Source of the DNA: Vreelandella massiliensis | GTDB lineage: Bacteria > Pseudomonadota > Gammaproteobacteria > Pseudomonadales > Halomonadaceae | Direction: 5' to 3' | Length of the DNA: 64,000 bases | Assembly: GCF_900155385.1 (NCBI RefSeq) | Contig: NZ_LT699744.1 | Coordinates: forward strand, 792,012-856,011 | Shown: piece by piece, positions 57,766 through 64,000 of the stretch | Layout: each line of letters begins with the position of its first letter | Position numbering within the stretch: the stretch's first letter is position 1 | Position numbers and translations under genes: made by a program | The notes under the pieces: generated by a model | What the model was told of the DNA's origin: nothing | The model's input: only the letters and a program-made list of their open reading frames with translations | The model's database searches: none

Positions 57766-60701
57766 TCGCGGTACTCGTCGATGCTCGGGCAGGAGCAGAT
57801 CAGCTGTCGGTCGCCAAAGACGTTATCCACGCGGTTCACCGCCGGCCAATACTTCGCCGCTTTCACCGCCTCGGTAGGGAAGGCGCCGAGTTCGCGGTCA
57901 TAGGGGCGCTCCCATTGGGCATCCATCACATCCGCCATGGTGTGTGGCGCGTTGACCAGCGGGTTATTCTCCAGTGGCCATTCGCCGCTTTCGACACGGC
58001 CAATCTCCTCACGGATACGCACCATCGCCTCGCAGAAACGGTCGATTTCGTACAGCGACTCTGACTCCGTCGGCTCGATCATAAGCGTTCCCGGCACGGG
58101 GAAAGACATGGTCGGGGCGTGGAAACCGTAATCCATCAGGCGCTTGGCGATATCCTCTTCGCTGATACCCGAGGCGGCTTTCAACGGGCGGATATCGATG
58201 ATGCACTCGTGGGCCACGGTGCCGTTTTCGCCCTTGTAGAGCACCGGGTAGCTCGCTTCCAAGCGCTTGGCGATATAGTTGGCGTTAAGAATCGCGAGTT
58301 CCGTTGCTTCGCGTAAACCACGCGCGCCCATCATTTTGATGTATGCCCACGAGATCGGCAGGATCGAGGCGCTACCGAAAGCAGCGGCGGAAACCGCGCC
58401 GCTTGAGGACTGCACGCCTTCGATCGGAGTAACGACGTGGTTGGCCACAAACGGCGCCAGGTGCGCTTTGACGCCGATCGGCCCCATGCCAGGGCCGCCA
58501 CCGCCGTGGGGAATGCAGAACGTCTTATGCAGGTTGAGGTGCGAGACATCGCCGCCGAAATCCCCCGGACGGGTGATGCCAACCTGAGCGTTCATGTTGG
58601 CGCCATCGACATACACCTGCCCGCCGTGCTGATGCACGACATCGCACACGGCTTGGACGTGAGATTCAAACACGCCGTGAGTCGAGGGGTAGGTGATCAT
58701 GATCGCGGAAAGCCGCTCACTGTATTGCTCGGCTTTTTGGGTGAGATCCGCAAGGTCAATATTGCCATTGTTGTCGCACTCCACTACGACCACCTTCATT
58801 CCCAGCATGGCGGCGGAAGCGGGGTTGGTGCCATGGGCGGAGCTTGGGATCAAGCAGACATCGCGGTGAGCTTGGTGCTGGGCGGCCTGGTAGCGGCGAA
58901 TGGCCAATAGGCCAGCGTACTCGCCCTGGGCGCCGGAGTTGGGCTGCATCGAGATGTGATCGTAACCGGTAATTTCGACCAGAAAGGCCGCCAGCTCGTC
59001 GATCATCTGGTGGTAACCGGCGACCTGATCGCGCGGGGCGAAGGGGTGCAGGTGCGCAAAGGCCGGCCAAGAGATGGGAATCATCTCGCTGGTGGCGTTG
59101 AGCTTCATGGTGCACGAACCCAGCGGAATCATCGCGTGTGCCAGCGACAGGTCCTTGTTTTCCAAACGCTTCAAATAGCGCAGCATCTCGGTTTCGCTGC
59201 GGTAGCGCTTGAAGGTCGGGTGGGTGAGGAAATCGCTTGTCCGCTTGCAGGCAGCGGGAATGCCGGAGAGGCCTTCAGCGAGGACCTTTTCGTCGAGCCC
59301 TGCCACGGAAAGACCATGCTCATCGCCGAGCACCACGTCAAACAGCAGCGTGACATCGTGGGCGGTGGTGGTTTCATCCAGGCTGATGCCCACATCGCCG
59401 TCGGCGAAGTAGCGCAGATTGACGTCGTGAGTCATCGCCCGGCCGTGGATCTTGCCGCTGTCCACGCCGCTTAGGCGCAGCGTATCGAACCAGGTGTCGT
59501 GGGCCAGCGTAATACCTGCCTGCTTTAGGCCATGGGCCAGTATCGTGGTTAGGCGGTGTACGCGGTGGGCAATGGTGCGCAGGCCCTCGGCGCCGTGGTA
59601 GGTGGCGTAGAAGCCGGCGATATTGGCCAAAAGCGCCTGCGCGGTGCAGATGTTGGAGGTGGCTTTCTCGCGGCGAATGTGCTGCTCGCGAGTCTGCATC
59701 GCCATGCGTAGCGCCGTGGCACCACGGCTGTCTTTGGAAACACCGATAATACGTCCGGGAATCGAGCGCTTGAGTTTATCGGAGGTGGCAAAAAACGCCG
59801 CATGCGGGCCGCCGAAGCCCATCGGCACCCCAAAGCGCTGGGAGCTACCCACGACGATATCGGCTCCGAGTGCTCCGGGCTCTTTGAGCAATACCAGGCT
59901 TAACAGATCGGTCGCCACGCAGGTCATTACGCCGCTCTCGGCGGCGGTGCGCAGAAGCGGTGATAAGTCACGCAGCTGGCCGCTATCGCCGGGGTACTGC
60001 AGCAGAGCGCCAAAGACGTCGTGTTCGCCTAGGGTGTCGGCGGGGGCGATGATCAGCTCAAAGCCGAAGAACGTCGCGCGGGTTTTGAGGACATCCAGCG
60101 TCTGGGGGAACACATCCTCGGCGATGAAGAAGGCGTTAGATTTGCTCTTCTTGTTGGCGCGCTTACATAGCGCCATGGCTTCCGCCGCGGCGGTGGCTTC
60201 ATCCAGTAGCGATGCGTTGGCAAGCTCCATGCCGGTTAAATCCATCACCACCTGTTGGAAATTGAGTAGCCCTTCCAAGCGGCCTTGTGAAATCTCGGGC
60301 TGGTAGGGCGTATAGGCGGTATACCAGCCGGGATTTTCCAACACGTTACGCTGAATCACCGCGGGCATATGGGTGCCGTAGTAGCCCTGGCCGATAAAAT
60401 TCTTCGCGACGCGATTCTGCCGTGCAAGCTGCGCCAGGTAATCGAGCGCTTCCGCTTCGCTGCGTGGCTCATCCAGCGCCAGCTCACGGCCGAGGCGGAT
60501 GCCGCTTGGCACCGTCTGCTCGATCAAGTCGGCCATCGACGCCACCCCCAGGGTGTTGAGCATGGCGTGCGTATCGTGGGCATCAGGGCCGTTGTGACGC
60601 TTGATAAAGGCATCATGGTCGGCAAGGGCCGCCAAGCGACGAGAGGCGAAAGACGAAGGTTCAGACGTCGCGGACGCGAAGGACTCAGGGCGATGAGACA
60701 T
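57762..60701 (-). CDS. gcvP: Glycine dehydrogenase (decarboxylating), P-protein
   Basis: PLP enzyme of the glycine cleavage system, 979 aa, fused alpha-beta form of normal length. The PLP lysine lies in [19 protein letters not shown] near residue 727. The start region FIKRHNGPD and the block [36 protein letters not shown] (split over about 93-130) are diagnostic. It decarboxylates glycine and passes aminomethyl to the lipoyl arm of GcvH. ATG 60701 gives the usual N-terminus; the open frame extends to 60767. It follows gcvH by 109 bp, probably one operon. Confidence 0.96.
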   Translation of the reverse strand: MSHRPESFASATSEPSSFASRRLAALADHDAFIKRHNGPDAHDTHAMLNTLGVASMADLIEQTVPSGIRLGRELALDEPRSEAEALDYLAQLARQNRVAKNFIGQGYYGTHMPAVIQRNVLENPGWYTAYTPYQPEISQGRLEGLLNFQQVVMDLTGMELANASLLDEATAAAEAMALCKRANKKSKSNAFFIAEDVFPQTLDVLKTRATFFGFELIIAPADTLGEHDVFGALLQYPGDSGQLRDLSPLLRTAAESGVMTCVATDLLSLVLLKEPGALGADIVVGSSQRFGVPMGFGGPHAAFFATSDKLKRSIPGRIIGVSKDSRGATALRMAMQTREQHIRREKATSNICTAQALLANIAGFYATYHGAEGLRTIAHRVHRLTTILAHGLKQAGITLAHDTWFDTLRLSGVDSGKIHGRAMTHDVNLRYFADGDVGISLDETTTAHDVTLLFDVVLGDEHGLSVAGLDEKVLAEGLSGIPAACKRTSDFLTHPTFKRYRSETEMLRYLKRLENKDLSLAHAMIPLGSCTMKLNATSEMIPISWPAFAHLHPFAPRDQVAGYHQMIDELAAFLVEITGYDHISMQPNSGAQGEYAGLLAIRRYQAAQHQAHRDVCLIPSSAHGTNPASAAMLGMKVVVVECDNNGNIDLADLTQKAEQYSERLSAIMITYPSTHGVFESHVQAVCDVVHQHGGQVYVDGANMNAQVGITRPGDFGGDVSHLNLHKTFCIPHGGGGPGMGPIGVKAHLAPFVANHVVTPIEGVQSSSGAVSAAAFGSASILPISWAYIKMMGARGLREATELAILNANYIAKRLEASYPVLYKGENGTVAHECIIDIRPLKAASGISEEDIAKRLMDYGFHAPTMSFPVPGTLMIEPTESESLYEIDRFCEAMVRIREEIGRVESGEWPLENNPLVNAPHTMADVMDAQWERPYDRELGAFPTEAVKAAKYWPAVNRVDNVFGDRQLICSCPSIDEYRD

Positions 60702-60810
60702 AGGGGGTATTCCCAAGACGGTTCCAGACAAAAAGGGTGGCCAGGCGGAGCGCCTACCTGCTAGCAAACTGGATGAGACCAGCAGGCGGCAATAGCGGTA
60801 AAAGCGGTGT

Positions 60811-61197
60811 TTAGCTGTCGGCGTCGATGGTGGCTTGGTAACCGTCGGCGTCCAGTAAGCCTTCCACCGCGCCGTCGAGGCGAACCTTCATGATCCAGCC
60901 GCCTTCGTAAGGCGCTTCGTTGACGGTTTCCGGGGCGTCTTCCAGGTCATCATTCACCTCAATGACCTCGCCATTAACCGGGGCGTAAAGGTCAGAGGCG
61001 GCTTTGACTGACTCGATGACCCCAAACTCGTCGCCTTTGCTCAGCGTTTGGCCCACTTCAGGTAGCTCGACAAACACCACATCGCCCAGTGCTTCTTGGG
61101 CGTGGTCGGTGATACCCACGGTGACCGTACCGTCACCGTTATCCAGCACCCATTCGTGGCTTTCAGCGTAGTGGAGGTTTTCCGGAACTTGGCTCAT
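60811..61197 (-). CDS. gcvH: Glycine cleavage system H protein
   Basis: Lipoyl carrier of 128 aa. HEWV near residue 11, [12 protein letters not shown] near 30 and the lipoylation lysine in ESVKAASD near 65 are all present, followed by the closing GGWIMKVRL. It shuttles the aminomethyl group between GcvP and GcvT. AGGAAA precedes ATG 61197. First gene of the gcvH-gcvP unit; a perfect palindrome lies about 95 bp upstream. Confidence 0.97.
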   Translation of the reverse strand: MSQVPENLHYAESHEWVLDNGDGTVTVGITDHAQEALGDVVFVELPEVGQTLSKGDEFGVIESVKAASDLYAPVNGEVIEVNDDLEDAPETVNEAPYEGGWIMKVRLDGAVEGLLDADGYQATIDADS

Positions 61198-61606
61198 GAT
61201 GATTTCCTATATGAAACAGTCGTTAACCCGTGCTCGCCCCGTGCTCTCATGCCGAGGCAAAGCGCTTCAAAAAGTAGTGCGCATGTTACCTTGTTTCCTT
61301 TAGGAAACAAATTTCTTGTCACCCCCTTTGTTATTGCGGTGAGTTGTTTTAGTTTATGGCGCTGGCTTTGCTAATAGCACTGCCAAAAGTAGCGATTCTT
61401 ACTGATAAATAACGCATAGGTTATGAGGAAAACCACAATAAAGCGCTACAGTGTGTGAAATCACGGCGTAGGCGTTGAGGCGCGATACGTGACGGCGCAT
61501 ATAATGGTCATCTGAATAACCACGGTAAACGTAGCAAAACAGCAGTACGCCTGCTTACAAAACCAACGATATAAAGCAACCGTAAAGGGTTATAAGGAGA
61601 ATAGCA
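61198..61606. other. Divergent gcvH / symporter control region
   Basis: About 400 bp without a gene between two divergent glycine-related genes. It holds the 20-bp palindrome at 61291-61310 and AT-rich stretches at 61330-61450. I looked for the paired glycine riboswitch cores and did not find them on either strand. Confidence 0.5.
61291..61310. promoter_or_regulatory. Perfect 20-bp palindrome, likely operator
   Basis: TTGTTTCC (61291-61298) and GGAAACAA (61303-61310) around TTTA form a perfect dyad, typical of a dimeric repressor or activator site. It lies about 95 bp before gcvH and about 300 bp before the symporter, so it most likely controls gcvHP. No U run or loop size speaks for a terminator. 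The regulator is not in the window unless it is the LysR at 56860. Confidence 0.6.
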
Positions 61607-63013
61607 GTGGAAACATTAACGAGCCTCTTTGGGGCGATAAATGGGGTCGTATGGGGCCCTATCATGCTGATTTTACTTCTAGGTGTGGGGATTTACCTGC
61701 AGCTTGGCTTGAAACTGATGCCGATAAGAAAGCTCGGTATGGGTTTCAAGCTAATGTGGCAGGGGCGGGATGAAAAGCACACGCCTGAAGGCAAGCCCAA
61801 AACCGACGATGACGGCGAAATTTCTCCGTTTAACGCCTTGATGACCGCCCTTTCGGCCACCATCGGCACGGGTAATATCGCCGGTGTGGCGACCGCGATT
61901 GCTTTGGGTGGCCCGGGTGCGGTGTTCTGGATGTGGATTACAGCGCTTGTGGGCATGGCCACCAAGTTCGCCGAAGCCGTGCTCGCGGTACGCTTTCGTG
62001 AAACCGATAGCACGGGCTTTCACGTTGGCGGGCCGATGTTCTACATCAAAAATGGCCTAGGTAAAAAGTGGCTGTGGCTCGGTGGCGCCTTTGCCTTCTT
62101 TGGTGCCGTGGCGGCCTTCGGTATCGGTAACACCGTGCAGTCCAACTCCGTTGCCGATGCGATGAATTCGACCTTTGGCGTTCCCGCCTGGTTGACTGGC
62201 CTTGTGATCATGGTGCTATCGGGTGCGGTGATCCTGGGGGGTATCAAGCGTATCGCCAAAGTGGCAGGTAAGCTTGTGCCGATCATGGGTATTGCCTATG
62301 TTTTAGCCGGTATCGTGGTGCTGATTATTAACGCGCCCCAAATCGGCGAAGCGTTCAGCATGATCTTCTATTACGCCTTTAATCCGCATGCGGCCATGGG
62401 TGGTTTCGCGGGTGCCGCGGTAATGGCGGCCATCCGTTTCGGTGTGGCGCGCGGTATCTTCTCCAACGAAGCAGGCCTGGGTAGCGCGCCTATTGCGCAC
62501 GCCGCTGCTAAGACCAAAAACCCGGTGCGTCAGGGTCTTATCGCGATGCTGGGTACCTTTATCGATACTATCGTCGTTTGTACGATTACGGCGCTGGTGA
62601 TTCTCACCTCCACCGTTTGGGTTGACGGTGAAGCGGGGGCCTCATTGACCGCGCTGTCATTTGACGCGGCGCTGCCAGGCTTAGGGAACGAGATTGTTTC
62701 GCTGGCGCTGGCGATTTTTGCCTTCACGACCATTCTGGGTTGGTCGTTCTACGGTGAAAAGTGCTTCCAGTTCCTATTTGGCACCCGTTCGATCATGCTC
62801 TACCGCGTATTGTTCGTGATTGCCATTCCGCTGGGTGCCATGGCGAACCTTGGTTTTATCTGGCTGATGGCAGACACCTTCAACGCCATGATGGCCATTC
62901 CCAACTTGATCGCCTTGGCGCTGCTGTCGCCAGTGGTCTTCAAGCTAACCAAAGACTACTTCGACGGTAAAGACATCTTGCCTGGCGAAGAGCTGGACCA
63001 CGATAAATCGTAA
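61607..63013 (+). CDS. AGCS-family sodium:amino-acid symporter (alanine/glycine)
   Basis: Inner-membrane symporter of 468 aa with about 11 helices. The AGCS hallmark ALSATIGTGNIAGVATAI lies near residue 82, and GGPGAVFWMWITALVGMATKFAEA and FSNEAGLGSAPIAHA further on. Members import alanine or glycine with Na+. GTG 61607 is the start, since AAGGAG lies 7 nt upstream. The setting between gcvH and gcvT makes glycine the probable substrate, feeding the cleavage system. A strong terminator follows. Confidence 0.94.
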   Translation: METLTSLFGAINGVVWGPIMLILLLGVGIYLQLGLKLMPIRKLGMGFKLMWQGRDEKHTPEGKPKTDDDGEISPFNALMTALSATIGTGNIAGVATAIALGGPGAVFWMWITALVGMATKFAEAVLAVRFRETDSTGFHVGGPMFYIKNGLGKKWLWLGGAFAFFGAVAAFGIGNTVQSNSVADAMNSTFGVPAWLTGLVIMVLSGAVILGGIKRIAKVAGKLVPIMGIAYVLAGIVVLIINAPQIGEAFSMIFYYAFNPHAAMGGFAGAAVMAAIRFGVARGIFSNEAGLGSAPIAHAAAKTKNPVRQGLIAMLGTFIDTIVVCTITALVILTSTVWVDGEAGASLTALSFDAALPGLGNEIVSLALAIFAFTTILGWSFYGEKCFQFLFGTRSIMLYRVLFVIAIPLGAMANLGFIWLMADTFNAMMAIPNLIALALLSPVVFKLTKDYFDGKDILPGEELDHDKS

Positions 63014-63074
63014 TAGTGCGTGGGCAGTTGACGTTGATAATGTGATTAAGGTGACCTAGCGTTACCCCCATCGA

Positions 63075-63111
63075 GAGTAGGAAGGCACGCAGTGGCTTCC
63101 TGCTCTTTTTT
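63075..63111 (+). terminator. Rho-independent terminator behind symporter
   Basis: GAGTAGGAAG (63075-63084) pairs with CTTCCTGCTC (63096-63105) over 10 bp with one T-G wobble, followed by seven T. It separates the symporter from gcvT, which starts only 20 nt later and so needs its own promoter or read-through. Confidence 0.88.
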
Positions 63112-63130
63112 CTATCCATGAGGAACTGAC

Positions 63131-64000
63131 ATGAGCGACTTGAAACAGACACCACTTTACTCCCTACACGTGGAGCTAAGGGCGAAGATGGTGCCCTTTG
63201 CTGGCTACGAAATGCCGGTGCAATACCCACTCGGGGTGAAAAAGGAGCACGAGCACACCCGCGCTCAGTGTGGACTGTTTGATGTTTCGCACATGGGCCA
63301 GATTACCGTGAGTGGCGATGGGGTGGCCGAAGCCTTAGAGACACTGATCCCAGCCGATATTGTAGGGCTTGCGCCAGGCGCTCAGCGCTACGGTCTCTTT
63401 ACCAGCACCGAGGGTGGGATTTTAGACGATTTGATGATCGTGAATGCCGATGACCATTTCTATCTGGTGGTCAATGCGGCGTGCAAAGAGCAGGATCTCG
63501 CTCACTTGCGTGCGAACTTGGGCGAAACACATAGCATCGAACTTCTTGATGACCGCGCTCTGCTCGCGCTTCAAGGCCCGAAGGCAGCAGAGGTGATGGA
63601 GCGGCTATGCCCCAAAGCATGCGAGCTGGTGTTTATGCAACATTCGCGCTTTACGCTTGCCGAAGGCGAGCTTGCAGGCGAAGAGATCTGGGTAAGCCGC
63701 AGCGGCTATACCGGCGAGGATGGTTTTGAAATTTCCGTGGCGGCAGATGCCGCAGAAGCACTCGCCAAACAGCTATTGGCAGAGCCCGAGGTGGAAGCGA
63801 TTGGTCTCGGCGCTCGCGACTCTCTACGCTTGGAAGCCGGCCTTTGCCTCTATGGACATGATATGGACGCAGAAACCACGCCGGTTGAAGCGGGGCTGAT
63901 TTGGGCGATTAGCAAGCCGCGTCGGCATGGCGGAGAGCGTGCCGGCGGTTTCCCGGGGGCGGATCTGATCTTGCATCAGGTCGATGCCAAGGATCACTCG
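63131..64000 (+). CDS. gcvT: Glycine cleavage system T protein (aminomethyltransferase), 3' end cut by window
   Basis: The first 290 codons of GcvT, open to the window end, with about 70-80 residues expected to be missing. Features seen: PLYSLHVELRAKMVPFAGYEMPVQY at the start, the catalytic-site GLFDVSHMGQ near residue 48, YGLFTSTEGGILDDLMI near 88, the folate-pocket SRSGYTGEDGFEIS near 190, and GLGARDSLRLEAGLCLYG near 230. It transfers the methylene unit from GcvH to tetrahydrofolate. GAGGA lies just before ATG 63131. It is separated from gcvH and gcvP and read in the opposite direction. Confidence 0.95.
   Translation, partial: MSDLKQTPLYSLHVELRAKMVPFAGYEMPVQYPLGVKKEHEHTRAQCGLFDVSHMGQITVSGDGVAEALETLIPADIVGLAPGAQRYGLFTSTEGGILDDLMIVNADDHFYLVVNAACKEQDLAHLRANLGETHSIELLDDRALLALQGPKAAEVMERLCPKACELVFMQHSRFTLAEGELAGEEIWVSRSGYTGEDGFEISVAADAAEALAKQLLAEPEVEAIGLGARDSLRLEAGLCLYGHDMDAETTPVEAGLIWAISKPRRHGGERAGGFPGADLILHQVDAKDHS

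Noticed and set aside
61198..61606. Glycine riboswitch
   Set aside because: Neither strand shows the conserved paired aptamer cores.

Overview
The window looks like chromosome of a halophilic gammaproteobacterium, most likely Halomonas or a close relative in the Halomonadaceae. Supporting this are a photoactive yellow protein very close in length and motifs to that of Halorhodospira halophila, a BCCT osmolyte transporter, type IVa pilins, a DabAB inorganic carbon pump, a hydroxyglutarate-synthase-type lysine catabolism enzyme and glycine-cleavage genes. The genus is inferred from gene content, not from a search.

Left end (1-4.8 kb). Five tandem type IV pilin-like genes open the window; the fourth has a nonsense codon immediately after the conserved N-terminal helix. 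They are followed by a palindromic repeat, a small nucleotidyltransferase (MNT) module with a decayed duplicate, an inositol-monophosphatase-family gene and a one-helix membrane protein.

Minus-strand block (4.7-36.3 kb). More than 31 kb of genes all read leftwards. In order of transcription they are: (i) a five-gene locus (36.3-18.0 kb) coding for a CHASE2 sensor, a duplicated CapC/PgsC-like membrane protein, an anchored periplasmic protein, a 1920-residue secreted protein with a probable beta-barrel and two SPOR domains, and a HEAT-repeat protein fused to a complete CapB/PgsB-like amide ligase domain; (ii) the photoactive yellow protein with its two chromophore enzymes, p-coumarate:CoA ligase and tyrosine ammonia-lyase (17.8-14.7 kb); (iii) a Wsp-like chemosensory operon (14.5-4.7 kb) with receptor, CheB, CheR-TPR, CheA-REC, REC, an Hpt-REC-REC-GGDEF output protein, CheW and a small partner. 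Locus (i) is the best candidate for an undescribed system: a Gram-negative machine for making and exporting a poly-gamma-glutamate-like polymer. Its position next to a blue-light sensor and a c-di-GMP pathway suggests, but does not prove, light- and surface-controlled exopolymer production.

Middle (36.4-50.8 kb). A METTL25-like methyltransferase and a Mut7-C RNase converge, next to a shrunken remnant of a luciferase-like monooxygenase. A haem uptake operon follows (TonB receptor, HmuS, HmuU, HmuV). Its permease gene appears to be a deletion fusion that joins an HmuT-type signal peptide to the C-terminal three quarters of HmuU. Next are an AAA ATPase with a PD-(D/E)XK-like end and the dabB-dabA pair with a divergent LysR regulator.

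Right end (51-64 kb). HglS/YdcJ (2-oxoadipate dioxygenase/decarboxylase) and an OGFr-domain protein are followed by a metallophosphatase remnant, tRNA-Pro(GGG), a BCCT transporter, PpnN nucleosidase, a LysR regulator, gcvP and gcvH reading left, and an AGCS amino-acid:sodium symporter and gcvT (cut by the window end) reading right. A perfect 20-bp palindrome upstream of gcvH is a likely operator.
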